DNA of 64,000 bases from Takakia lepidozioides (Eukaryota > Streptophyta > Takakiopsida > Takakiales > Takakiaceae), in contig CM060732.1 in the NCBI GenBank assembly GCA_030704615.1, forward strand, positions 44,869,053 to 44,933,052, in the 5' to 3' direction. The position numbers were made by a program, and so were the translations under genes. Below are positions 1 through 10,230 of the stretch, in pieces (the first letter of the stretch is position 1; each line of letters begins with the position of its first letter). The notes beneath the pieces are model-generated. The model did no database searches. It saw only the letters and a list, made by a program, of their open reading frames with translations, and was not told the DNA's origin.

Positions 1-1067
1 CGCCCCCAACTCAACAAGCAAGCTATATGCTGCCCAACAAGCTCCATTTTCTTCATGAAGCTCACAAAAACAAATCTGAAAATACACACCTTTACAACCT
101 TGGTGTACCTGCAGTTCTACTGCACATTCCCTGGCTCTAGGACACCTAGTTGCTGCCCTTCCAGCCCCACTCTTGCCACTCCAAGAGCCCTTACAGTGCT
201 AGAGTTTCAGATTGAACTTCCAACTCAAGCACATGCTTCACAAGTGCACTGATTTGCACACAAGAGGGACCAGCCCCCTCTCTTCACTCATACCTCTTCA
301 TGAGCTTGGAGTTGAAGCTCCCAACAGGCTGCGATGCATCCCCTCGCAGATCCACTATTCAGCTGCTCCTCCTCTACCCGCAACAACTAGTTTTGGGCAG
401 AGATACCTGGAGCTGATCATATCATCTCCAACCTGCAACATGCTAGCTTCCCATGCGCCACATTCTTGCAGCTCCTTAACTCGACTTGCAGCTGAAGAAG
501 ACAACCACCAGTTCGCCCACTCGTGACCAGCATTTCCTCTGCTTCACATTAGAACCGCATACTCAGTTGCCATAGCGTTGAGCTATGCAACACTGACCGC
601 CTCTCTATCCATTGCAAACCTGCAAACTGTTTGCCTTTGCACTCTATCCGCTTTGGATAGTCTCATGCATGGATCCCTGCACTCTAGGCTGAACCGTTTC
701 TCATGATCTGAAAACACAAGTGCTACAACTAATTCGAACCTGGCACTCACAGACTCGAGCTGATTTTTCTCGAGTGATAAAGAAATAAATGATACAAGCA
801 CACAAGCTCTCTCAAACTCACATACTTGCACATGAAAACATCACTCATATATTAAGTTGAGCCAAGTGCACCCCACGCCATGGGGAATCCACACTACGGC
901 GCCATAGCTAGACGCGGTGAGGCTCAACTCGAGAAAGATGAGCCCATCGCGATCTGCCATGAAGATAACAACGCCAAGTACCCAAACATATATTGGCCCC
1001 TGGATTGACACTTAGGTCAATCCCAAATGTCAATATATCAAAACTAACTATTTCCTAGCTAGTTTCA
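1..1067. other. Intergenic DNA, no gene seen
   Basis: No reading frame here resembles a protein family I recognise. A short segment at about 853-905, running from GAGCCAAGTGCACCCCACG, closely resembles a segment at the far right edge of the window (about 63953-63996), so both edges carry the same dispersed repeat. Confidence 0.5.
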
Positions 1068-2480
1068 CACTAGTGGTAAAATAACTTGATAGATGCGACG
1101 ATTTTGATTTTTTTCTTAAAGAATTGATGCGACCGCCAAGTCTGGCAGTCGCATATAAACTCTTTAAAGAATAAGTGCGACGGCCAAGTCTGACAATAAC
1201 ATGTATTATTTTTACTATGTACGATCGTCATAATTAGTCGTCACATGTTAATTTTATCTTTTATATTTGACAGTCATATATATCGTTTATTTTCTTAACA
1301 TGTGCGACCGCCAAGGCTAGGGGTCACATGTAACTTTTATTTTAAATATATTAATGAAAGTTGCGCCCAATTCCGAGATATTTTAAAAGGGGTGCGATCG
1401 CAGAGTCAGGCGGTCGCATGTAATTTTTTGTTGTTTTAAAAAGGTGCAACTGCCATAAGTTGCGGTTAAGCCCAATTCCAAAAAATGAACCAAATTTTTT
1501 TTTTTTAAATTTTTTCGTATTGCATTGCATGTTTTTTTTTTTAAGAACAAAAAAATAAGACGTAAGGAAAAAAATAACCTTACACAGAGCCATGAGGCGT
1601 AGTAACGAGGTTCCACTCAGATCCAAGAGCCAAGAAGAAGGGAAAGCATAAGAAAACTAAGAGCAGAGAAACAACTCTGCATAACAGCAGGATACGATCA
1701 AAGTAACAAGGTAGGAAGAGCAGCTTCATGACTGATCTCCAACCCTTCAAGAAGCAAAGAAAAAGGCAGAAGAAGCCTAATTCCCTAGGAAAGAGTAAGA
1801 CAAGAAGAATCTACGAACTACATCTTTTACGCTTGGGAGCTTCAAAAGATAGTTGAGTTTTAGATCTAATTTACCTAGAGGAATTTTTTTTATTTTGATT
1901 GGTGTGATCGTAAGGGTTGGCAGTTACATGTAGTTTTTTATTTTAAAATAGGTAGGACAACGGCCATAATTGGTGGTCGCACCCATTTTTGGAAAAATGA
2001 AGAAGAAGAGGAAGATTTTTTTTTTGCACTTGTTTTTCAAAAACTGGTGCGACTGCTTAGGTCGGCGGTTGTATGTAATATTTTATATATGTGACCGCTA
2101 GAATTGGCAATCGCATTAATTTTTTAAAATTTAAAATACAGGCGATCGGTGAATTTTGGCGGTCGCACTTATTTTTCAAAAAATATTTATAGTGACCGCC
2201 AAAATTGGACGATCATACGTACATTTTTCAAAATAAATTACATGCGACCGCCGAATTTTGGGCGGTTGCAAATATTTATTCAAAAATTAAAACCTACGAC
2301 CGTCGGATTTTGGAGATTAAAAAAAAAAAAAACCATACGACAACCGGATTTTAGTGGCACACATATATTTCTTAAGTAATTATGTGTGTGTGCTAATATT
2401 GGCAGTCATAGCTATTTTTTAAAATTTTAATTTGATGGAACTCTCAATATATGGCAGTCGTCGTTAGTTTTTTAAAGAAT
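1068..2480. mobile_element. CACTA-type transposon end with subterminal repeat array
   Basis: The segment opens with CACTAGTGGTAAAA, as CACTA (En/Spm, CMC) elements do. It is followed by at least a dozen degenerate copies of a short motif near TGCGACCGCCAA, in both orientations (for example around 1127, 1170, 1300, 1397, 1449, 2050, 2190, 2240, 2290), separated by AT-rich spacers. In plant CACTA elements such arrays bind the element's own transposase. No transposase frame and no opposite TAGTG end were found, so this looks like one end of a truncated or non-autonomous element. About 1500-1890 is a foreign stretch without the motif, partly a SINE remnant. Confidence 0.62.
1555..1625 (-). repeat. 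SINE remnant, family C (3' part)
   Basis: On the minus strand this matches the 3' part of the full SINE at 4796-5019. Both share a block around CCATGAGGCGTAG followed by a run similar to AAAATAACCT in plus-strand reading. No tRNA-like head remains. It lies inside the CACTA subterminal array, so it inserted after or together with that element. Confidence 0.45.
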
Positions 2481-4094
2481 TTTTAATTAACTGTGATGTT
2501 GTTAATATGTCAACGTGTTTGCCAATGCGATGTGACGTTTTTCTTTTACCCTTCATATATTTTTATTTTTATAATAAAAAAATAAACGTGACATAAGTTG
2601 CGTCAGTGTCAGTTCTGACGCGATGCGACCTGACGGGGACGTGACGTGTGCAATCAGTCTCCATACGACACATACTTTATTCTAATGAGGAACCAAATTG
2701 CCCAAAGTTCTACGTTCTATGTTCTCACCTCTCTCTCTATACACATGACCTCACAAATCAACCATTCCAATACCCACTGGCCCCCCTCTCCATTTTTTTG
2801 GCCTTCAGATTTAACCCCTGCAAGTATTTGGGACCCTTATATTGCACGAGTTGTTCTACGTTCTGGAAACTGAAAATGTATTTGGTTTGTGGTTTGGGAC
2901 AAGTCTAAATCGGCCAAGATCAGTACCTTCCTATGACAGGTGGCCAATAGGGTCCTCAAAGTGGGCCAATACTTGAACTTCCGGGAGGCTCTGCTATGTC
3001 AATGCTGCACTATTGGGATCATTAAATCCCTTGAACATTGCCTCATCCACTATGTTGCCCCACACACCATATGGCCCCTGGTACAAAGTTTCTATCAGGC
3101 ACGGAATCTCATGCCCTTATCTCTGGTGGCAATACTCCTAAAGTATGGTCAGAGGGGGGAAAGACAAGGCTTCTGAATGCCCAGTCTTTGAGACTCTAAG
3201 ATCAACCTTATGGAATCTATGGAAAGACAGATGTGTATGGGCCGTGGACAATGATAACTGCACTGCTCACATAGCTAGTTTTCTTTGATCTTACAGTGAC
3301 AGCTAAGAAGGCTTGGGCGGTTATGTGTGCAGATGTTGCCAGGAAACCACAACGTCAGCTAACCCTCCTCCTTGCCTTTCGAGCAACATGGGGGAAGCTT
3401 GGGATCATTTGCAGCTGCTTTGATGACCTCTCCTGTGTTTGGGCAGACAGAATCCCTGATTGTTGGCAGGGTCAGAGATCCAGGCTCTTCAGCTTCCCCA
3501 GAGTTTGAGAGGTCAGAGGTCAACTAAAATCACATCATAACATCATCAGCTGCCAGACTTCACTTCCATAGATAGTTCTTTCTCGCTTGAGGCCTTCTCT
3601 GAGGCCATGTTCTCATTCTCAATATGGCCTAGTGTGCTCCTGCTAGGTTCAACAAATTTTTTCCCTTCTCGCGTGACTGTTTCAAGTAACCCTGCTACTA
3701 GACGCTACAGTCTATTGTAGCCTTGGTATCTTTAGGGCATTGAAGGCTCTTGGTCAATAGTCTCGTCATCATATCAGTTGTTGTTCGTGAGTTATCCAAC
3801 ACGGTCCACCGTGAGAACAAGCCTCATGGCAGCCTTTGGGCACTCTAGGGTTTTATTTGTTTTCCCCGCAAATAATGCGAATAAAGTTTCAAGGGCTTCC
3901 TCCCCTTTTCTCAAAATTAAAAAAAAATGCCGAATTTCTAGATATTTGAACCCAACGCTCGCTCGCGTGTTCAATACCATACGTACTTGAGTACAAGGCA
4001 TACTTTTATACAATATATCTTGTATAGTGCCGGAACTATTCCGAAAAGCATGCTAGATCTCCTATGTAAGAAAAATAAATATTATACACACAAC
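2481..4094. other. Intergenic DNA, nothing recognisable
   Basis: Only short unsupported reading frames occur. None shows a domain, a repeat pattern or convincing splice sites. A short GC-rich block at 2590-2650 contains several close copies of GTGACG/TGACGCGATGCGAC-like words and may be a remnant of the neighbouring CACTA array. Confidence 0.4.
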
Positions 4095-4296
4095 AGGACT
4101 GTGGCCCCGTGGTAAGCCACTTGTGTATCGGCTTGTGGGTATGGGGTTCAAACCCATGTCATCTGTCTCTCTGCCGTTGGGCTGAGGCCCTGCCCCTGTA
4201 ATGCCTCCATGGCTCAGAAATGGGGTTTATTTTCCCTCTCAAGGCCTAGTTGCTGGGGCTGGTGTTTCCTTGGCAATAAACAAAGAAAAGAAAAGA
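4095..4296 (+). repeat. tRNA-derived SINE, family A
   Basis: The head resembles the internal RNA polymerase III promoter of a tRNA: an A-box-like TGGCCCCGTGGT near 4102 and a B box GGGTTCAAACCC near 4144, at tRNA-like spacing. The body ends in a conserved tail (CCCTCTCAAGGCCTAG, then GGTGTTTCCTTGGCAATAAA) and an A-rich AAAGAAAAGAAAAG run. Related copies lie at 12545-12700 (minus), 13338-13440 (plus) and, tail only, 18780-18945 (plus). Similarity across copies with an A-rich 3' end is expected of a SINE mobilised by a LINE. Confidence 0.72.
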
Positions 4297-4702
4297 ACTA
4301 CATGAGAGGCCTAACGAACAGCATGGGCACCTACTGTTTCTCCAATTGCAGTCCGCCTGAAGCCCAAATGTTTTCATATGAAAAGAGTTTCGCTGGCAGA
4401 ACATTTTCATTGAATTTTCATAGGGGAAGGCTTCTTTGAAACTCCATAAATCCTATCATTTCCATATGAGAAATTATAGGCAATTTTGCATCATCTTGGG
4501 TTGTGCATTAAGTTATGCTCAAGGGCCAAATTTGTGTGAAACTTTGGCATCAGTTTCGCAAAAGGGCTTCAGTGAGCATCATTAGGATGCTAGCTAGTGC
4601 CAAGTTTTTGTTTCTCGGCAAGACAGAAGGCCACGTCGACAGGTTTGGTAGGAGACTAGTTCTAAATCACCATCAGATCATCAACATCAAGTTTTTTTAA
4701 TA

Positions 4703-5098
4703 TTTGCTCTAAGGAATCCTTTGGAGCGGCTCTAAAGATTTCGTAGAGTGGGAAAAAGGGAAAAAGTCGAATTATTATTTATATCCGCTCCAAGGTTTAT
4801 TTATTTTTTGAAAGGGAAACACCTTGGAGCGACAGCTCACAAATCAGGCCCCTTAATAGTGAGAGGAGAAAATAACCTCTTTTCACAGTAACCCCCCATG
4901 AGGCGTAGGAATGGGTACCACCCAGGAACCATACCACACCCGTCAGTAGCAAGATTTGACCCCAGAATCGTCTGGGTGGCACTCAGTGCACTTAACCAAC
5001 TGAGCTACTGACTGTTGGTCAAGGATTTCTTAGAGCGGGAAAAGGAAAAAAGGTGAATTATTATTTATATATGCTCTAAGGATTCCTTAGAGCCAGAA
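4703..5098. repeat. Two tandem ~80-bp units split by a SINE
   Basis: Two similar units, each with a TAGAG(C/T)GGGAAAA start and a GAATTATTATTTATAT end, lie at about 4735-4785 and 5026-5072. They are framed by GCTCTAAGGA/TCCTTAGAGC-type inverted words. The SINE at 4796-5019 sits between them. The inverted words suggest a small MITE-like element that became duplicated, but no clear ends could be fixed. Confidence 0.45.
4796..5019 (-). repeat. tRNA-derived SINE, family C, with target duplication
   Basis: Read on the minus strand, the element starts with a tRNA-like head: A box TAGCTCAGTTGG near 5003-4992 and a B-box-like GGGGTCAAATC near 4958-4948. It ends in an A/T tail (AAAAAATAAATAAA) near 4796. 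It is flanked by identical CAAGG at 4791-4795 and 5020-5024, which fits a target-site duplication from target-primed reverse transcription. A 3' remnant of the same family is at 1555-1625. The tRNA resemblance is clear in the head only; the body is unrelated to a tRNA, so this is not a functional tRNA gene. Confidence 0.75.
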
Positions 5099-5124
5099 GA
5101 AAATATAAAGATAAACCAATGAAC

Positions 5125-5415
5125 GTTAAACCGTGACAGATTCTGAAAGATAGGCCACAAGTCATTGAATTATTAAAGGGAAAAAAAAATTAGAAAACTT
5201 ACAGGCGGGAATGCTGCTATAAGGCCTTATCGGTAAACCGTGACGGAGAACCTTGACGGAGAATCTGATGACTGATAATGTCTTACGATAGGCCACAAGT
5301 CGTTGAATTATTAAAAGAAAAAAGAAAAAAGAAACCCTTATAGGCCTGAAGGCTGCTATAAGGCCTGAGGGTAAACTGTGGTGGAGAATCTAATGATTGA
5401 TAATGATAGGGCACA
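5125..5415. repeat. Degenerate tandem repeat, three copies of ~105-140 bp
   Basis: Copies begin near 5125, 5232 and 5369 with a GGTAAACCGTGACGGAGAA-like word. Each holds GATAGGCCACAAGTCGTTG, and the first two also hold GAATTATTAAA followed by an A-rich stretch and GGCTGCTATAAGGCC. The third copy breaks off near 5415. No protein-coding sense is apparent. The copies lie just upstream of the hAT transposase remnant. Confidence 0.6.
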
Positions 5416-5485
5416 AGTCGTGAACTCGAGAAGAACTAAGGGTCAACTTCCATGTCTCGGCCAAATCGGCCAAGTTATCTAAAGT

Positions 5486-5891
5486 TTGTCGACGTTGGTG
5501 GAGCATGGCCGACTGATGACATGGATGGTTGATTTTATGTGCATAGGGTTCAAAAGTAATTGGGCAATAGGTCTGCATCGCTTAGCAAGGTCAGGTGTTG
5601 GAACAAATTTTGTATTATATGCCAGCCATATTGGATGCTTTTCAAGTGATGAAAACTTATTAGTATCGACAAACTACCACATTCCAATTTCAATTATGCT
5701 TCATTTTGTGGTTGATGTTTTAGTGGACTTGAATAAGTTGAATCGGAAATTTCAATACGACATGGTTGATATTTCAATGGTTGGATGCACTTTGAATGCA
5801 ACCATTTTATTATTGAGGAGGTCTTTTCTCTATGGTCTTGGTCCCAACTTGGACGACTAACAAAGCATTTGGGACCATTTTTGTCTGGAGC
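5486..5891 (+). pseudogene. hAT transposase remnant, middle portion
   Basis: The frame open from 5486 to 5860 contains a segment near codons 75-115 with DVLVDLNKLNRKFQYDMVDI, a pattern typical of hAT transposases of the ZNF862/DUF4371-like group, where such a helix precedes the C-terminal dimerisation region. The frame ends at a TAA at 5861 and is then interrupted at 5892 by the left LTR of a retrotransposon. The C-terminal part of the same kind of transposase resumes at 9555-10230 on the same strand, beyond the retrotransposon. I therefore read both pieces as one hAT element split by the insertion. It cannot make an active transposase. No terminal inverted repeats or 8-bp duplications were identified. 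Confidence 0.55.
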
Positions 5892-6664
5892 TGTTAGAGG
5901 GCTGCTTGGGACTTAGACGCTTTTACGGGATCTGTGGGGTACCCTTAATTTTTACACAGACTAAGACCAACAGGAGCCTTAGGGGTGACAGCAATAGGCC
6001 TTAGGGGGGAGATACACAGCCCGACACAGTCCATCACAGCCCGACACAGCCGTCACAGCCAGTCACAGCCAACACGTCACAGTCCAACACAGCCAGTCAC
6101 AGCCAGCACAGCCCGTCACAACTTCGCATAGCCCTACACAGCCCGACACAGCCGCCACAGCTTCGCACAGCCCTACACAACCCGACACAGCCAGTCACAG
6201 CCCGCCACAGCCTGATACAACCAATTACAACTCGGCACAGCTGGGGAACAGTTATCATTGGCAGGGAACGACGGTGGGGGAACGACATCTGAAAAAGGAA
6301 CGTGTACTACAGAGATAACGGTTAGTTAGGAAAGTGGTTAGAACAGCTTGTAGGTAGAAAAAGCGAGGAGCGGGGACGTCTAGGGGGACTACTTCTTGGG
6401 GGATACTTCTGGCATCACGGGGGGGAAATGAAGCGGAGAGCGCATCTCTGAGTAGAAAGAGGGAGAGCACGGAGTAGGAGGAGAACGATCTGTTGATGCT
6501 TGATGAATGCAAGCAGTAGAGTTGTAATGTAGAGCAGATTAGAGACTCCATGGCTTCAGCCTGATACTTGATAGATATTAATCTGATACATATTTCATAC
6601 TCACACTGTGTAGAGAGACCTGAGTGAAGCTGTGGAAATGAATGGATGGAACTTGATAGATACA
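5892..6664 (+). repeat. 5' LTR of gag-only LTR retrotransposon
   Basis: It is almost identical to 8449-9185 and opens with TGTTAG. Both copies contain a CACAGCC-based minisatellite (6012-6242 here) followed by a conserved block with GAACGACGGTGGGGGAACGA. The array is longer here than in the partner, with extra and missing units. The exact right edge is uncertain: similarity stops within GATAGAT at about 6661, and TACA at 6661-6664 would give a TGT...ACA terminus. Confidence 0.75.
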
Positions 6665-8409
6665 ATCTGTCGCAACGAGAATACTTTCAATCAATACAGG
6701 CAGGTTAAAGCTGACCAAGAGAGGTACATCCTGGAATTGCAGCAAACGCTCATGTCCAATAGAAATGAACTCTCTGTGGCTAACAAGGCTTGGAAGGAAG
6801 CCAATAATCTGGCTGCTGCATATGCGAGTTTGGTTGAACCTCATGCGAAGCGCATGGAGGCTTTACAGCGGCAGATAGATGTGTACATGCTCACAGAGGA
6901 GCAGACTCTCAGGGGTGCCACAAGCAACTTGGTGGATAACCACCTTATGCAGGTCTGGTTAGCACAAGGGCCGGTGGAGGGCAAAGCACCACGAAAGCTC
7001 ACCCAAAGCGAGATGAATGAGCTCAGACTGCAAGTGCAGAACATTGCCACAACTACTATAGACAATGTCTATAGTAGAATAGCAGAGCTACAAGAGGATG
7101 TAGACGGCCTGCAGACTCAGGTGGAGGACCTGACATCAAATATTGACAAGAGAGTCTTTGTACCTGAGGAGCAGCTGATGGCTTCTTATTTACAAGCCAG
7201 AACTTTGGCTTTTCAGTCTTCTTCGCAGGGGGTGTAGGAGATGCCAGTGGTACAAGAGCCAGTGCCACCAACACCACAACAAGTCACTGTGACAGTAGCT
7301 GACCCTGTTGTTACTACAGCCACACCACAGCCACCACAGCCTAAGGTATGGGGGGATGCTGCTTTTAACCCACCTAAAACTCATGCTGCACGGGAGTACA
7401 GTCGGGCTGTGATTATGCCCTTCAACCAAATTCCCATTGTGTTGGATTTGGCTTGAAAGGAATTTAGTCCTCCACAGTCGTTGGCACATTACTACCAGAT
7501 CATGCGCATTTGGCTGCCAGTGGCAACTAGGACTAAGGTTCTTCCGAACAATCGACCCATCGAGGATCATCACTTTGCGAGGTACTGGCATGAGGCAAGT
7601 ACCATGTTGAAGGAATTAATTGCCTTCCAAGTTGTACATGGGTACATTTATATCAAGACCAAGGAGGTAACAAGTATTGTCATGGGCTGCGGGTTATACT
7701 ATGCTGCTTGTTTTCTGGCACGTTATCACATTGAACAGCAGAAGATGCAATCGCGCTTTCTGAGTTATTCCAGTGGGGATCATTGGGTCTTACCTTCAGT
7801 GCCACCTCATATGTACCTCTATGATGCAAAGGTGATGATGCAAAAGGACTCCCAACTTCGTTCATGGTTTCATGCGGCCTGGAACAATTGTCAACACAGA
7901 AATTCAGGCCTGACGATATTTTCTTTAAGGGCCATGAGGCATGGAAAAACTTGCACAATTCACAAGTCATTGGTACCCCACTCACCTGGACAGACAAGGA
8001 GTTCAGGGTCTTCACCAATTTTGCCATTCAGCGCTTACAGCAAGTTTTGCAGTTTAAACTTCCAGACATGGTGGGACAACATTGTATGCCCCAGAGAATT
8101 CCAGTTAGAGTTCGACCGTTAAAACACCTCAGGGGGGACGAGGATTCTGATACTACTGTTTCTTCAGCGGACTCTTTTGACATGGTAGAGGATTATGCAA
8201 TTCAGATGGCAGAGAAGAAGCGACGGGGGTCTCCTATGCCTGAAAGATTACCTCGATATTAGCCAAAGGAGGGACTGACATATCCAGGTAGTATTCAATC
8301 ATCTCCGTCAACCAGTGTCAGGACTCGAGCTCGCACAAGGAGTCCTTCACGAGACTCTAACCGTCAGAAATGTGCTCGCTCACAAAGGTTTACAAATCCC
8401 AAACAGTAA
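6632..8409 (+). pseudogene. Gag-like frame of the LTR element, broken
   Basis: One reading frame runs from an ATG at 6632, at the end of the LTR, through in-frame stops at 7235-7237 and 7454-7456. It shifts frame near 7880-7930, meets a TAG at 8260-8262 and ends at TAA 8407-8409. Conceptually it is about 590 residues. The first 200 residues are rich in Gln, Leu and Glu heptads and look coiled-coil (for example RIAELQEDVDGLQTQVEDL). A Pro/Gln/Thr/Val-rich linker follows, then a globular part (HYYQIMRIWLPVATRTK onward). The C-terminus is basic with RTRARTRSPSRDSNRQ, which would suit nucleic-acid binding. No zinc knuckle, protease, integrase or reverse transcriptase motif is present. I infer a gag-type structural protein of a non-autonomous element; the family is not recognised. 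Confidence 0.5.
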
Positions 8410-8430
8410 ACCGTGATGACACGGCTTTTT

Positions 8431-8448
8431 GAGAGGGGGAGTGGTAAA
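8431..8448 (+). other. Polypurine tract before 3' LTR
   Basis: GAGAGGGGGAGTGGTAAA lies immediately upstream of the TGTTAG that opens the 3' LTR. Such a purine-rich tract primes plus-strand DNA synthesis in LTR retrotransposons. It fixes the element's orientation as plus. Confidence 0.7.
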
Positions 8449-9185
8449 TGTTAGAAGGCTGCTTGGGACTTAGCCCCTTTACGGGATCTGTGGGGCACCC
8501 TTAATTTTTACATAGACTAAGACCAACAGGAGCCTTAGGGGTGATAGCAACAGACTTTAGGGGAGAGATACACAGCCCGACACAGTCCATCACAGCCCGA
8601 CACAGCCGTCACAGCCAGTCACAGCCAACACAGCCCGTCACAGTCCAACACAGCCAGTCACAGCCAGCACAGCCCGTCACAGCTTCGCACAGCCCTACAC
8701 AGCCCGACACAGCCAGTCACAGCCCGCCACAGCCTGATACAACCAGTTACAGCTCGGCACAGCTGGGGAACAGTTATCATTGGCAGGGAACGACGGTGGG
8801 GGAACGACATCTGAAAAAGGAACGTGTACTACAGAGATAACGGTTAGTTAGGAAAGTGGTTAGAACAGCTTGTAGGTAGAAAAAGCGAGGAGCGGGGACG
8901 TCTAGGGGGACTACTTCTTGGGGGGGACTTCTGACATCACGGGGGGGAAATGAAGCGGAGAGCGCATCTCTGAGTAGAAAGAGGGAGAGCACGGAGTAGG
9001 AGGAGAACGATCTGTTGATGCTTGATGAATGCAAGCAGTAGAGTTGTAATGTAGAGCAGATTAGAGACTCCATGGCTTCAGCCTGATACTTGATAGATAT
9101 TAATCTGATACATACTTCATACTCACACTGTGTAGAGAGACCTTAGTGAAGCTGTGGAAATGAATGGATGGAACTTGATAGATTT
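8449..9185 (+). repeat. 3' LTR of gag-only LTR retrotransposon
   Basis: It is near-identical to 5892-6664, including the ends TGTTAG...GAACTTGATAGAT. The CACAGCC minisatellite spans about 8572-8760 and has fewer units than the left copy. The high identity suggests a recent insertion. No 5-bp target duplication was found: GGAGC precedes the left LTR but does not follow this one, so the right edge may be trimmed. Confidence 0.75.
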
Positions 9186-9554
9186 TTGAAGCAAACTGAT
9201 ACTTAATTGCAGATAGTAAGGTAACTCGCTAACATGAATGTGGGAAGGAGTACAAATAAGAAACACCTCCATGATACACTAGCTGTAGGTCATGACTGAT
9301 TGTTCTGAGCGGGCTGAGTGCTTAGAGATTTCCAACTCTTCTATCTTGGAGTTCCCACCTCAGATAGCGAAGGGATGGGTGAGTAAAAACCGCGCGACAG
9401 GAGCTTGCGTTGAGGGCGCCTTAAGATGGAGGGTAGACAATGGCCTTGACGATACAATGCATCTTATGCATCACAGACGGATTTTTTTATCGAGATGACA
9501 CGTTGCACGAATGCAAGGTAATATGAGCTGAGTATATGCAAGCGGGTGTATATA

Positions 9555-10230
9555 GCTTGAATGAGAGATTTCCCAACCTTCATGTTTTCAATGCATTAAA
9601 TCTCTTCAGTCCAAAGTATTGTCCAAGTGATGAAGATGCTCGTATCATTATGTCCGAGCAATGGTTGGTTGATCTTGAAATTTGGATTGACAGAGGCTGA
9701 CAAGCAGGGCTGAGTTGCTTGAGTTTGTAGAAAAAGAGAGAAGACTCCGGCCAAAGTCGGCGTAACTAAGAGCCACTTCGCGTCACGGCTATTGCCCCCT
9801 TTCGGGGGTGGGCCCTATAAAACAGATGTCTATGGGACACCGTGTAACCAGGGGTAAGTAATGGATAGGATAGCGGTACCTAGGATACCCGGGGTTACCC
9901 ATAGGGTACCCCGAGGAAACCTTGTGGAAACCTTGAGGCATGAGTGTGAAAACAATCATTGTTTGAGGCGTGGCGTGACGACCAATGAATGACATACTAA
10001 CTGGCCACACCTCATGCGTTTTTTTACAAAAGACACTTGTCATTCCTGCAATTTGTGAGAGAGGTTTCTCAAAACAAAATGCTATCAAAAGCCATTTGAG
10101 ATCTTGCTTGAAGTTGGATACTTTGGACGCTTTGAGGCGAATGTCATTATGTGGAATCAAGTTGGAGAATATGGATTGGGGGGCGGTGTTCGAAGTATGG
10201 CGCAATTTGGGAAATCGAACTTTGGACTAA
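9555..10230 (+). pseudogene. hAT transposase remnant, C-terminal portion
   Basis: Two pieces are readable. At about 9555-9702 a frame contains ERFPNLHVFNALNLFSPKYC, like the segment before the dimerisation domain of ZNF862-like hAT transposases. At 9985-10230 an open frame contains CERGFSKQNAIKSHLRSCLK and LDALRRMSLCGIKLENMDW, matching the hAT C-terminal dimerisation core (general form ERGFS.MN.IKT..RNRL....LDALMRIS). The stretch between them has stops and an unrelated insert with GGTACCTAGGATACCCGGGG-type inverted words. It is the likely continuation of the fragment at 5486-5891. Confidence 0.68.

Noticed and set aside
4095-5019. tRNA genes at 4095 and 4796-5019
   Set aside because: A and B boxes are readable, but no full cloverleaf forms, and the sequence continues into long conserved bodies with A-rich tails, as in SINEs.
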